Source: Emticicia agri
GTDB lineage: Bacteria; Bacteroidota; Bacteroidia; Cytophagales; Spirosomataceae
DNA length: 64,000 nt
Direction of reading: 5' to 3'
Assembly (NCBI RefSeq): GCF_004168285.1
Contig: NZ_SEWF01000030.1
Location: 1 to 64,000, forward strand
The translations under genes and the position numbers were made by a program. Position 1 is the first letter of the stretch. Every line of letters begins with the position of its first letter. Below the pieces are notes generated by a model that saw only the letters and a program-made list of their open reading frames with translations, did not search any database and had not been told where the DNA came from. This document shows, piece by piece, positions 11,162 through 19,520 of the stretch.

Positions 11162-11230
11162 GTAAAATTTTACCATTACCTAAATAACTGAAAAATAAGT
11201 TGTATAACTGAAAAATACGTTATATATTTG
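11162..11230 (+). promoter_or_regulatory. blaI promoter and operator region
   Basis: Two direct repeats, AACTGAAAAATAAGTT (11186-11201) and AACTGAAAAATACGTT (11206-11221), lie 20 bases apart, two DNA turns; the first has inverted AACT...AGTT ends. A perfect 12-bp palindrome GTAAAATTTTAC sits at 11162-11173. TTG (11200-11202), a 20-base spacer and TATATTTG (11223-11230) form a textbook Bacteroidota promoter overlapping the repeats. A BlaI dimer bound here would block it. The -7 box ends only 4 bases before the ATG, so the mRNA is probably leaderless or nearly so. Confidence 0.7.
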
Positions 11231-11234
11231 ATTC

Positions 11235-11594
11235 ATGGAAGAATTAACAAAAACCGAAGAACGCATCATGCACATAATCTGGGATTTAGGCAGGTGCTTT
11301 GTAAAAGATATTATAGAGAAAATAGATGATGAGCCTAAACCGCCTTATAATACTATTTCCTCGGTGGTTCGTATTTTAGAGAAAAAAGCCTATGTGGGTT
11401 TCAAAGCCTATGGCAAAACCTATGAGTATTGCCCGATTATCAGTAAAGATGATTATGGTAAATTTTCGTTTAAGAAAGTCTTTGCCAATTACTTCAATAA
11501 TTCGGCTGAAAGCCTATTGTCTTTTATGGTAAAGGAAGAAAAACTAAACGATGCAGAAATTGAAAAACTCAAGCAATTTATAGACAAACAATAA
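11235..11594 (+). CDS. blaI: BlaI/MecI/CopY family repressor
   Basis: A 119-residue winged-helix repressor. The N-terminal two-thirds matches the family (LTKTEERIMHIIWDLG, then NTISSVVRILEKKAYVGFKAYGK as recognition helix and wing), and the C-terminal helices should dimerise. In the known systems the repressor is cut after the partner M56 membrane protease senses a signal. The partner gene follows 29 bases downstream. Repeats over its own promoter suggest autorepression. In Bacteroidota these pairs are widespread and often not tied to beta-lactamase; no beta-lactamase gene is nearby. Confidence 0.9.
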   Translation: MEELTKTEERIMHIIWDLGRCFVKDIIEKIDDEPKPPYNTISSVVRILEKKAYVGFKAYGKTYEYCPIISKDDYGKFSFKKVFANYFNNSAESLLSFMVKEEKLNDAEIEKLKQFIDKQ

Positions 11595-11623
11595 ATTCCT
11601 ATCAACCTTTATTCCAAAATGCT

Positions 11624-13678
11624 ATGCTGTTTCTGATTTATCTTCTGAAAGTATCAGCCTGTCTGGCTGTTTTTTATGGATTATATTTTTTTGCATTCCG
11701 CAAATTTACTTTCCATACCCTGAACCGCTTTTATTTGCTTAGTACGCTTTGTGTGGGCTTCCTAATTCCTCTTATTTCTTTTGAAACTACCAAGGTAGTA
11801 AAGGCAACGCCCGTTACAATTGTTGAAAACATTCCACTTGCCAGTGCACCTGTTTATTCTCCTGCCTATGCACCGGATTATGATAGCCAAAAAATAGCAA
11901 CTGTTAAGCCTGAAAAAAAAACCGATTGGCGTTTTTATATACTATCTGGCTATATAATGGTTGCTATGGTATTGCTGTTATTCTTCTGCACGAAGCTATT
12001 TAAAATCTATCAACTTAGCCGAAAGGCTGTAAAAGCAGCTAATTTAAGGATTGTTCAAAGTGACGGACAATTAACCAACGCCTCATTTTTCAATCTGATT
12101 TTTCTGAATACCAATGGACTCTCAGCTAATGAAAAAGCACAGATAATTGCTCATGAATGTGTACACGTCCGGCAGTTACACTCCATAGATGTTTTATTGG
12201 TAGAACTGTGTAAAATTGCTTTATGGTTCAACCCTATCATTTATTTCTATAAAAAATCATTGATAGAGATACATGAATTTGAGGCTGATTTGAATACCAT
12301 TCAGCAGTTTGACAGTAAGAATTATGCACAATTGTTGCTTAAATTGGGTATCAACCATCAGGTTGATTTAACCAACCAATTTAGTTTACGTCCCTTATCT
12401 ACACGCATTCAGTTTATATTTAGAAAACGCACAGGTGGAGTAAAAAAAGTATTTTATATGCTTGGTTTGCCTTTATTGGCCTTAGGTATTTTCTCTTTTG
12501 CCCAACGCCATGAAAAACTGATTTATAAAGCAACAAACAAAGCGGCGGAGAAAATAAATAGTAAAATAGAACGCTTAACAGAAGAGTTACAATCAACAGA
12601 AAGTGATACCATACTTACTCAGCCAGAAATAAAGCCTCTGGCATCAACTGCGCCAGTTGATTCTGTCGGTTACAAATTAATCATTAACCCTTTTTTACTA
12701 AAAATCCCGGAAGTTCAGTTTCCTGATTATGCGAAAAACCCTATGATAAGTGGTGTGGTAACCCTTACGGCACAATTAGAGCGTACTCCGGCATATTATT
12801 CTTTTGATTTTTTCAAAAATGGAAAATACATTACAGCCGGAGTTTCAGCCGATAGTATTCAATTTTTCCAGAATGAAAAAGAATTACGCAATGGTCAGGA
12901 TTTTGAATTGATCTATGAAAAAGGAACTATCACAGGTGTTAATTTTAAAGAACATACCAGAAGCGAGACTTTAGGTATTACTATTAAGATAACAAAGAAT
13001 GACCCATATAAGCCTTTAAAACAAGGCGGAATTCCATTACAAATCAGGCCAGCACCCGATTTGAAAAGCCCCTGGCGATATAGGATAAATCTTGCCACTC
13101 AGCAGGATTTTAAAACCGATACGCTAAGAACCTATATGCCTGCCAATTTCCTGGGGAAAGAACCATTGGTAATTATTAATGGTCAGGAGTATCCTTCAAG
13201 TATATTACACAAAATCAATCCCAAATCTTTTGGTTGGTCTTATTTAGCCACGCCGAATGAAGCACATGCTTTAGAAAAATACGGTGAAAAAGCACGAGAT
13301 GGCGTGTTAGAAGTTAGAACTACAGATGACTTTTTATTTAAACCAGAAAAAGAGAATCAATTGGCACTTGAGAATATTAAACGGGAAATGGATGCACGTA
13401 GAATTTATAAAAATGACAAGATAGTGAGAGTGCGTCTATTAGACGACGAAGGTAATGAATTTGAAAGAGTTATCATTAAAGGTTTTTTTGAGGATAAAAA
13501 TATATCAGTTGATATTCCGATAAATGGTAAAATACACTATGAAATTGATGGCAGAACCGTTAGCGAATCAGATGTCATTAATTATAATGGTCTTTTTCAG
13601 GGAAGTGGTATAAGGTATGGCAAAATACCTGATAAGAATGGTTATCATGCAAACATCAGTTTAAAAACAAAAAGATAG
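11624..13678 (+). CDS. M56 family membrane metallopeptidase (BlaR1-like)
   Basis: A 684-residue protein. Membrane helices lie at about 5-25, 37-53 and 105-122, with a fourth near 277-293. The zinc protease motif is HECVH (residues 177-181) with the third ligand in HEFEAD (about 217-222), the classical BlaR1/MecR1 protease. There is no penicillin-binding sensor domain. Instead the periplasmic C-terminal 390 residues end in a region (VIINGQEYPS ... HALEKYGEKARDGVLEVRT) that resembles the plug segment of TonB-dependent receptors, a common arrangement in Bacteroidota. It probably transmits an envelope signal by cleaving the repressor encoded just upstream. The signal is unknown. Confidence 0.88.
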   Translation: MLFLIYLLKVSACLAVFYGLYFFAFRKFTFHTLNRFYLLSTLCVGFLIPLISFETTKVVKATPVTIVENIPLASAPVYSPAYAPDYDSQKIATVKPEKKTDWRFYILSGYIMVAMVLLLFFCTKLFKIYQLSRKAVKAANLRIVQSDGQLTNASFFNLIFLNTNGLSANEKAQIIAHECVHVRQLHSIDVLLVELCKIALWFNPIIYFYKKSLIEIHEFEADLNTIQQFDSKNYAQLLLKLGINHQVDLTNQFSLRPLSTRIQFIFRKRTGGVKKVFYMLGLPLLALGIFSFAQRHEKLIYKATNKAAEKINSKIERLTEELQSTESDTILTQPEIKPLASTAPVDSVGYKLIINPFLLKIPEVQFPDYAKNPMISGVVTLTAQLERTPAYYSFDFFKNGKYITAGVSADSIQFFQNEKELRNGQDFELIYEKGTITGVNFKEHTRSETLGITIKITKNDPYKPLKQGGIPLQIRPAPDLKSPWRYRINLATQQDFKTDTLRTYMPANFLGKEPLVIINGQEYPSSILHKINPKSFGWSYLATPNEAHALEKYGEKARDGVLEVRTTDDFLFKPEKENQLALENIKREMDARRIYKNDKIVRVRLLDDEGNEFERVIIKGFFEDKNISVDIPINGKIHYEIDGRTVSESDVINYNGLFQGSGIRYGKIPDKNGYHANISLKTKR

Positions 13679-13858
13679 AACATTGTAGAAATTTTTCCCA
13701 TATCTGTGCAAAATGCTCTAATTTTCAATACTTATTTAATTTGTAGTTGCTAATTTGCAAATGGGTGATTATCAATTAATTACCAATAGATGATATTTAG
13801 ACTGGTATATTTCTTTGATTGATTATTGAAAGTTTTTAACATTAAAATTTTCAAAGTC

Positions 13859-14584
13859 ATGAATACGACTCAATCATCTATCAAAAAAATTATAACATTG
13901 TCGGTTTGCGGAGCGATGTTAATGAGTGCCACAACTTCCTGTAATTCATTCAAGAAATTAACTAATGAACAAAAAGGGGCTATTATAGGCGTAGGTGCCG
14001 GGGCTGCCGCAGGTGCGGCCATTGGTAGCAAAAGCAAAAACCCTGCTGTATATGCCATTGTAGGCTCTGCGGTGGGTGGGGTAGCAGGGGTGTTTATCGG
14101 AAAATATATGGATAAACAGGCTGCTAAAATGAAGAAAGACCTGGAGGGTGTAGCAGAAGTAGAACGTGTCGGGGAAGGTATCAAACTTACGATGGAATCA
14201 GGTATTCTTTTTGGCGTTGATTCTTATTCTTTAAATCAGATGTCTAAAGAAAATCTGGCAAAGCTGGCAGCGACATTGAAAGAATATGAAGATACCAATA
14301 TTTTAGTGGCCGGGCATACCGATAATACAGGTAGTGAGGATTATAATATGAAACTATCTGAAAGACGTGCTGATGCTGTTGCCAGTTTGCTCAATAACCT
14401 GGGTGTAAAACGTAGTAGAATGTCAGTAATCGGTTATGGGGAATCAGCACCGATAGTGGATAATACGACCGATGCAGGACGAGACAAAAACCGCCGTGTA
14501 GAGTTAGCGATTGTAGCTAACGAAGATTTGAAGAAAGAAGCGGCCAAAGGCAATTCAAATGCTGTAGCTAACAATAATAAGTAA
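13859..14584 (+). CDS. OmpA family lipoprotein with glycine zipper
   Basis: A lipoprotein of 241 residues. A signal peptide ends in the lipobox-like SATTSC. A glycine-zipper segment follows (GVGAGAAAGAAIGSK and GSAVGGVAGVFIGKY), then a C-terminal OmpA domain that binds peptidoglycan (VAGHTDNTGSEDYNMKLSE, then the arginines of the NRRVEL end). It resembles E. coli YiaD and should tether the outer membrane to the wall. I chose ATG 13859 because the alternative TTG at 13826 adds 11 residues before the natural signal peptide. A terminator follows at 14646. Confidence 0.9.
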   Translation: MNTTQSSIKKIITLSVCGAMLMSATTSCNSFKKLTNEQKGAIIGVGAGAAAGAAIGSKSKNPAVYAIVGSAVGGVAGVFIGKYMDKQAAKMKKDLEGVAEVERVGEGIKLTMESGILFGVDSYSLNQMSKENLAKLAATLKEYEDTNILVAGHTDNTGSEDYNMKLSERRADAVASLLNNLGVKRSRMSVIGYGESAPIVDNTTDAGRDKNRRVELAIVANEDLKKEAAKGNSNAVANNNK

Positions 14585-14645
14585 TACATAGGTAAATTTA
14601 TTTGGCGTACGTTTGTGACGCCGAGAGCAGAGCAGTATACTTAAT

Positions 14646-14682
14646 AATAGGCTACACAGGCATAAATTGTGTAGCCTATTTT
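14646..14682 (+). terminator. Terminator after the OmpA-like gene
   Basis: AATAGGCTACAC (14646-14657) pairs perfectly with GTGTAGCCTATT (14669-14680) and is followed by a few T residues. Confidence 0.75.
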
Positions 14683-14707
14683 GCATTCAGCGTCATAGAG
14701 AAACAAC

Positions 14708-14724
14708 TGGAATAGGTTTTTAAC
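14708..14724 (+). promoter_or_regulatory. Candidate shared promoter motif upstream of the AI-2E permease gene
   Basis: TGGAATAGGTTTTTAAC lies 37 bases before the start codon. Near copies precede the YtxH gene (18713) and the small membrane protein/dps pair (29081). The regulator is unknown. Confidence 0.35.
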
Positions 14725-14760
14725 ATTTTATAAGTAACTTGAATTATAAACCATATTTCC

Positions 14761-15939
14761 ATGCTTCCAGAACGTTTACCATTTAACATCAAGCTGCCCC
14801 TTGCGCTTATTTCCATTACTGTGATTGTATATTGGCTGAGTATTCTTGAATCAGTACTTGTGCCATTTGTTATTTCAATCATTCTTTCCATTTTACTATT
14901 TCCTCTATGCGACTGGTTAGAGAAAAAACGAATAGGTAGAGTATTGGCTATTACTATTACATTGGTTTTGTTTACTGCTTTAATAGGTGTCATTATCTAT
15001 CTGGCTTCTACACAGATTTCAGGCTTTTCTGAAATGATTCCTCAGTTACTTGATAAATTAGAAAAAGCCTATAATAATCTTCAGAAGTGGATGGCTGAAA
15101 AATTCGATCTATCAGTCGAAACCCAGACCAACCAGTTGAACACTTATGCCAATCAACTACTTGAGAGGGGAGGCTCTGTGGTAGGTACAGCCTTAACCAC
15201 TACTTCAAATATGTTGGGTAATTTGTCTATTATGCCTGTATATATGTTCTTTCTGCTGCTTTATCGTGATTTTTTCAAAGATTTCTTTTACCGCGTATTC
15301 AAGAGTATAGAAAAAGAAAAGGTAGATGAAGTACTCGGCAAAATTTATGATGTTATTCATAGTTATCTGTCGGGTGTTATAATTGTAACTATTATAGTAG
15401 GCACACTCAATACCATTAGCCTGCTTTTGTTAGGTATCGATTACGCCATATTCTTCGGTTTTCTTGCTTCTGTATTACTTATAATTCCTTATATAGGTAT
15501 TCTTATAGGGTCGCTTTTACCTATCATTATCGCTTTGGTTACTAAAGACTCTCCGATGTATGCCGTAGGCGTAGCGGCCTCTTTTTTTGTGATACAGATG
15601 TTAGAAGGCAATTTTATCACACCCAATATTGTAGGCTCAAAAGTCAGTATTAATCCTTTAGCGGCCATTTTAGGATTATTAATGGGAGCAACGCTATGGG
15701 GCTTGGCCGGAATGGCTTTATGTTTACCTTGTATAGCTATTATAAAAGTAATTTTTGATTCTGTACCAACACTACAACCTTACGGTTTTGTCATGGGAGA
15801 GCCTGCCATTTCAAAAGATAGTACAGAAGAAAAACGCAAAAGAGTCCATAAAATTGAGAAAAATATTGTAGATACTATTAGCGGGAAAAAGACTCTTTTT
15901 AAGAAAAGTAGTTCGTCTAAAGATAAAAAACAGGTATAA
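14761..15939 (+). CDS. AI-2E family transporter (PerM/YdiK-like)
   Basis: A 392-residue inner-membrane protein of the AI-2E transporter family (PF01594). Paired N-terminal helices (about 12-50 and 60-80) are followed by a soluble amphipathic stretch (about 85-150), then clustered C-terminal helices with the family-typical LLIPYIGILIGSLLP and EGNFITPNIVGSKVSINPL. The tail is lysine-rich and cytoplasmic. Members move diverse substrates or ions, and the quorum-signal link applies to only a few, so no substrate is claimed. It is preceded by a stress-gene-like motif at 14708. Confidence 0.88.
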   Translation: MLPERLPFNIKLPLALISITVIVYWLSILESVLVPFVISIILSILLFPLCDWLEKKRIGRVLAITITLVLFTALIGVIIYLASTQISGFSEMIPQLLDKLEKAYNNLQKWMAEKFDLSVETQTNQLNTYANQLLERGGSVVGTALTTTSNMLGNLSIMPVYMFFLLLYRDFFKDFFYRVFKSIEKEKVDEVLGKIYDVIHSYLSGVIIVTIIVGTLNTISLLLLGIDYAIFFGFLASVLLIIPYIGILIGSLLPIIIALVTKDSPMYAVGVAASFFVIQMLEGNFITPNIVGSKVSINPLAAILGLLMGATLWGLAGMALCLPCIAIIKVIFDSVPTLQPYGFVMGEPAISKDSTEEKRKRVHKIEKNIVDTISGKKTLFKKSSSSKDKKQV

Positions 15940-16099
15940 GCAATATCCGGAATAATAAATATCTTTTCCCAAGTTGTAGAAAGATTTCCTCACGTAAAAT
16001 AAATATTTTTTCGTAAAACGTTGATTATGAGGATGTTATAAATTTGGCATGTTAATTTTTCATTTATAATCAGAAATAAATTAATAAAGTACACACAAC

Positions 16100-16756
16100 A
16101 TGAAAAAGATTATCATAGTAGCAATTGCTTCTCTTATCAGTACAACAACCTTTGCACAAACAAAGGGATTTACAGCAGGGCTAAGATTAGGGACGAATTT
16201 ATCGCAGGTTAGAGGAAACGACTTATCATTTACCTCAGGCAATACAGTATTTAATTTCAGAAATAACGAGAATAGAGCATTTGGTTTTGTAGGCGGGTTA
16301 TTTATGAGATTTGGAAAAACAGTTTTCTTACAACCCGAAATTCTGGTTTCTCAAAAAGGAGGTAAATACGATTTGATTACTGATAACGGCAATACTACTA
16401 AGACCATAGACTTTCGAATGACTAATCTTGATTTACCTTTATTAGTTGGTGTAAAGATTGGAGATGTACTAAGAATTAATGCCGGCCCAATAGCTACTTT
16501 TAACATAGGTGATAACGGACGCCTGGGAGATGCAATTGAAGATGCAAGAGGCGAAAGTGCCGAACGAGTGTACAAAAAAGCAGTATTCGGGTATCAGGCC
16601 GGGGTTGGTTTTGATATTGGTCAGCTTAATTTCGACGTACGCTACGAAGGCAACGTAAATGATATAATTGATGTAAAATATAAAAACGCTGAAACCGCCA
16701 GTAAGTTTGCTGCTAAAGGAAACTCTTTTCAGGCAACTATCGGGTTTCATTTTTAA
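16100..16756 (+). CDS. Outer-membrane beta-barrel protein (PorT-like)
   Basis: A 218-residue secreted protein with a clear signal peptide (MKKIIIVAIASLISTTTFAQ). Alternating strands follow (FTAGLRLGTNLSQVRGNDL, FGFVGGLFMRFGKTVFLQPE), and it ends in an aromatic residue (ATIGFHF), as outer-membrane barrels do. It belongs to the small Bacteroidota barrel family with PorT-like folds. An exact role cannot be given. Confidence 0.85.
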   Translation: MKKIIIVAIASLISTTTFAQTKGFTAGLRLGTNLSQVRGNDLSFTSGNTVFNFRNNENRAFGFVGGLFMRFGKTVFLQPEILVSQKGGKYDLITDNGNTTKTIDFRMTNLDLPLLVGVKIGDVLRINAGPIATFNIGDNGRLGDAIEDARGESAERVYKKAVFGYQAGVGFDIGQLNFDVRYEGNVNDIIDVKYKNAETASKFAAKGNSFQATIGFHF

Positions 16757-16839
16757 GAACAATCTAAACTGCAACAATCCTGTAGAGGGTTGATATATAA
16801 ATCAGGTAATACAAAACAACCATTTAAATTATTATTGTA

Positions 16840-17295
16840 ATGAAAAGAAAAGTAATATTCGCTTATGCGTTAATAGCAATCGGAACATTAAGTTTTACTT
16901 CATGTTCGAGAGAAGAAAAAAGAAATGCCGCAGATGGTGTACAAGATGCACAGGATAAAGTAGAAGCAACTGCCGATAATGTAGCGAGTGATATTAAAGA
17001 CGGTGCTAACCAGACGGCCGAAGATATTAAGCGTGAAAAAGATGAGATGGCTGTAAAATTGGAAGAACAGCGAAAAGAATTGAAGAGAGAGATAGAAGAG
17101 GCAGAAGACAACATTAAAACAGCAAGTGCTAAAGAAAAAGACCGTTGGGAAGAAAGACGTCAAAAATTGAAATCACAACTGAATGATATTGATGATGATA
17201 TAAAAGATATAAGAAGCGATATGAAAGAGGACTGGAAAGATTTCAAGAAAAGAGTCAATCAGAAAATAGATGAGATTCAGAAAGATATTGAATAA
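16840..17295 (+). CDS. Coiled-coil lipoprotein
   Basis: A 151-residue lipoprotein: signal MKRKVIFAYALIAIGTLSFTSC ends at the lipobox Cys (residue 22). The rest is very charged and helical with heptad-like Glu/Lys/Asp patterns (about residues 30-150), predicted as coiled coil. It sits 83 bases after the barrel gene on the same strand and may be transcribed with it. No enzyme motif is present. A structural or stress role at the outer membrane is an inference. Confidence 0.8.
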   Translation: MKRKVIFAYALIAIGTLSFTSCSREEKRNAADGVQDAQDKVEATADNVASDIKDGANQTAEDIKREKDEMAVKLEEQRKELKREIEEAEDNIKTASAKEKDRWEERRQKLKSQLNDIDDDIKDIRSDMKEDWKDFKKRVNQKIDEIQKDIE

Positions 17296-17331
17296 TAATA
17301 ATAGGTGGTTTAGATTAGTAGCAATGGTTAG

Positions 17332-17364
17332 AAAAGCAGCGGATTTTATCTGCTGCTTTTTTTC
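17332..17364 (+). terminator. Terminator after the coiled-coil lipoprotein gene
   Basis: AAAAGCAGCGGAT pairs with ATCTGCTGCTTTT (one mismatch), followed by a T-run. Confidence 0.8.
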
Positions 17365-17731
17365 TTTATAGGAATGTTAATGAGGCTATTTTTGAATGAA
17401 AGTAATCCTTGCTTTCGGAGCCTGAGCGAAGCAGCCGCTTCGCTCAGACAATGGATAGTGCATCTCAATCAGGGATAAGACTTCTATCCACTATTTTCAA
17501 TAAACAATACCTATAAAATGCCGTAGTTAATGATTAATTAGAGTATTTAATGGTCAAATCACCTTGCCTGGGGTTTAAGTGAAACGGCTGCTGCGTAGTT
17601 GAAGGCCTGTGGTAAGAAATGTATAAAGATTAAATAATTATCCAATATCGCTGAAAAAAATAGAACGAACGAAAAAATACGCAGTTTGTAAGAGTAGCTC
17701 ATAATAACCTATTCATATAAATACACACAAG
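17365..17731. other. Intergenic stretch with one perfect palindrome
   Basis: No gene is supported. CTGAGCGAAGC (17422-17432) is perfectly inverted as GCTTCGCTCAG (17437-17447), more GC-rich than its surroundings. Nothing else is recognisable. Confidence 0.5.
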
Positions 17732-17732
17732 A

Positions 17733-17771
17733 AATAAGCGAGAATGATAACTTTTATCATTCTCGCTTATT
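17733..17771 (-). terminator. Terminator after the GlsB-like gene
   Basis: An 18-bp perfect stem (17733-17750 with 17754-17771) around a 3-base loop, downstream of the minus-strand gene at 17791. The T-tract is weak. Confidence 0.7.
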
Positions 17772-17790
17772 AATATATAATAGTAATGAG

Positions 17791-18045
17791 CTAAGCCCTT
17801 CGTATTAGCCCGACTATAAACAGTACTACCAGAGCACCTATAACAGCAGTAATAATCTGGCCAATAACACCTGCGCCTAAAGAAACTCCTAAAGCACCAA
17901 ATAGCCAGCTACCTACTAAAGCTCCGACTATACCAACAATAATGTTACCGATAAGACCGAAACCAAAGCCTCGTTTGATTTCTCCAGCCAGCCAGCCGGC
18001 AATAGCACCAATAATGATTGCGTACAATAATCCTTGTCCTTCCAT
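17791..18045 (-). CDS. GlsB/YeaQ/YmgE family stress-response membrane protein
   Basis: An 84-residue, very hydrophobic, glycine-rich protein with three membrane helices. It has the family pattern GAIAGWLAGEIKRGFGFG followed by GNIIVGIVGALVGSWLFG. Members of this transglycosylase-associated family are induced by general stress in many bacteria; the mechanism is not known. Monocistronic, with its own terminator. Confidence 0.9.
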   Translation of the reverse strand: MEGQGLLYAIIIGAIAGWLAGEIKRGFGFGLIGNIIVGIVGALVGSWLFGALGVSLGAGVIGQIITAVIGALVVLFIVGLIRRA

Positions 18046-18189
18046 TTTTATTTGTGTTAAAAGGGTTTAAAATAAATTGTGTATAAAACAATTAGATTTA
18101 CTGGATTTGGACACTTTATATACAAAGAAAGGTCACAAATTTGTGTGGATTTAGTAAATCAATGAATTGAATTCCTATAAATGATAAGT

Positions 18190-18552
18190 TTATAATGAAC
18201 TGTCTATTGACGCATACGATAAAGGCTTTTCAATAAAATTATGCGCACCAATTTCTAATGCTTTATCTTTTAATTTTCCTATCGCAGTAATCATCACAAT
18301 TTTACTATTTGGAAATTGTTTTCTGAATTCAGGCAATTTTTCAATGCCTAAACCATCAGGAAGGTTATTATCTAAAAAAATCCATTGCGGTTGCGGGGTA
18401 AGAGTACTTGCTTTCTCAAATCCATCTTGCAATGTATGTGCATGAAAAGATTCAATTCCTTTCTTTTTCAAATACATTTTTATCAATAAGCAGGTATCTA
18501 TTTCGTCATCTACTATCAGGGCAGATAATCCATTTTCTTCTGAGCTTTTCAT
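18190..18552 (-). CDS. Single-domain response regulator
   Basis: A 120-residue receiver domain alone. The acidic pair is D15/D16, the phospho-acceptor D61 lies in WIFLDNNLPDG, the switch threonine is in VMITAIG and the conserved Lys is in FIEKPLS. There is no output domain, so it acts through a partner protein or in a phosphorelay. It is divergent from the YtxH gene and sits among stress genes; its kinase is not obvious. Confidence 0.88.
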   Translation of the reverse strand: MKSSEENGLSALIVDDEIDTCLLIKMYLKKKGIESFHAHTLQDGFEKASTLTPQPQWIFLDNNLPDGLGIEKLPEFRKQFPNSKIVMITAIGKLKDKALEIGAHNFIEKPLSYASIDSSL

Positions 18553-18591
18553 TTTTGCACCATTTGCATCATAATATATTCAATATATAAT

Positions 18592-18627
18592 AAAAAACCA
18601 TGCCAGCAGATTTTTCATGGGTTTTTT
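18592..18627 (+). terminator. Terminator-like hairpin between divergent genes
   Basis: AAAAAACCATG (18592-18602) pairs with CATGGGTTTTTT (18616-18627) with one bulged G and continues into T residues. Both neighbouring genes point away, so it may end a short RNA or be incidental. Confidence 0.4.
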
Positions 18628-18712
18628 GTTGCACGTCCTGCGAGTCCCACAATATGGGCAAAAAGTTCTACAATTCAATGAGGATAATAAGCTAATCTAT
18701 CCCTTAAACGCT

Positions 18713-18730
18713 TGGAATAAGATTTTTAAC
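18713..18730 (+). promoter_or_regulatory. Candidate shared promoter motif upstream of the YtxH gene
   Basis: TGGAATAAGATTTTTAAC lies 40 bases before the start codon and resembles the sites at 14708 and 29081. Confidence 0.35.
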
Positions 18731-18770
18731 TACTATAACATATTGAAAACTATTTAAACATTGAACTATT

Positions 18771-19079
18771 ATGAAAAGTACTTCAAAAATCTTATTAGGA
18801 GTTATCACAGCAGCAGCGGCTGGAGCAGTAATCGGAATGTTGTTTGCTCCGGATAAAGGAAATGAAATTCGCTCAAAAGTGAAGAAGACAGCCAACGAAT
18901 TAGCAGATGAACTATTAAGTGCCATTCGTCGTGGAAAAAGCCAGTATCAAGATGCAAAAGACGACTTACGTAATAAGGCATACGAATTGAAAGGAAAGGC
19001 TCAACAAAAGTTCGATGAGGTGGCTGACGAAGCAGATGAGCAATACAACGCTACTAAAAAGAAGCTACAAGTAAGCTAA
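18771..19079 (+). CDS. YtxH domain protein
   Basis: A 102-residue protein with one N-terminal membrane helix (ILLGVITAAAAGAVIGMLFA) followed directly by the YtxH signature PDKGNEIRSKVKKTA and a charged amphipathic helix to the end. Family members are general-stress proteins of unknown mechanism. First of three genes (YtxH, holin-like, repeat protein) that look like a unit. Confidence 0.88.
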   Translation: MKSTSKILLGVITAAAAGAVIGMLFAPDKGNEIRSKVKKTANELADELLSAIRRGKSQYQDAKDDLRNKAYELKGKAQQKFDEVADEADEQYNATKKKLQVS

Positions 19080-19100
19080 ATCCCGAAGCCATTTTTATCT

Positions 19101-19135
19101 GATGAGTCAGGGCTACATTGAGTCCCTGACTCATC
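19101..19135 (+). terminator. Hairpin between the YtxH and holin-like genes
   Basis: GATGAGTCAGGG (19101-19112) pairs perfectly with CCCTGACTCATC (19124-19135). A T/C-rich run follows. It could attenuate or process the transcript. Confidence 0.55.
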
Positions 19136-19163
19136 TTTCACTTTCAAAAAAGTACTTACTGCT

Positions 19164-19520
19164 ATGGAAATCTACGACGACATCAAAGAAAAAACAGGAG
19201 ATATATTCGATGATTTAACCAATCATCTGGAAGCACGCTGGAATTTAGGTGTGCTTAATGCTGCTGAAAAAACTGCTGAAGCTGTTTCATCTGCCGCTTC
19301 TGCCATCATCATAGGTGTAATTACCATATTTGTACTTTTCTTTTTGAGTTTAGGATTAGCCTGGATAATAGGCCAGAGCTTGAATAACCTTGCTTATGGT
19401 TTATTTATTGTAGCAGGTTTTTATGCTATTGTAGGGTTTATTGTATATGCTCTAAGAGATACGTTTATTAAGATTCCGGTTATTAATTCTTTAATTCATA
19501 AATTTTACTATGAAGACTAA
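19164..19520 (+). CDS. Phage-holin-family (DUF1469) membrane protein
   Basis: A 118-residue protein with a soluble N-terminal helix (about 1-45) and two membrane helices (about 48-74 and 79-101), the layout of the holin_3_6/actinobacterial holin-X family. Despite the name such genes in Bacteroidota usually sit with stress genes rather than phage genes, and no phage gene is nearby. Its last codons overlap the next gene by 11 bases, implying translational coupling. Confidence 0.85.
   Translation: MEIYDDIKEKTGDIFDDLTNHLEARWNLGVLNAAEKTAEAVSSAASAIIIGVITIFVLFFLSLGLAWIIGQSLNNLAYGLFIVAGFYAIVGFIVYALRDTFIKIPVINSLIHKFYYED

Noticed and set aside
19164-19520. Prophage remnant because of the holin-family protein
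   Set aside because: No other phage gene is near. This holin-type family is usual among stress genes in Bacteroidota.
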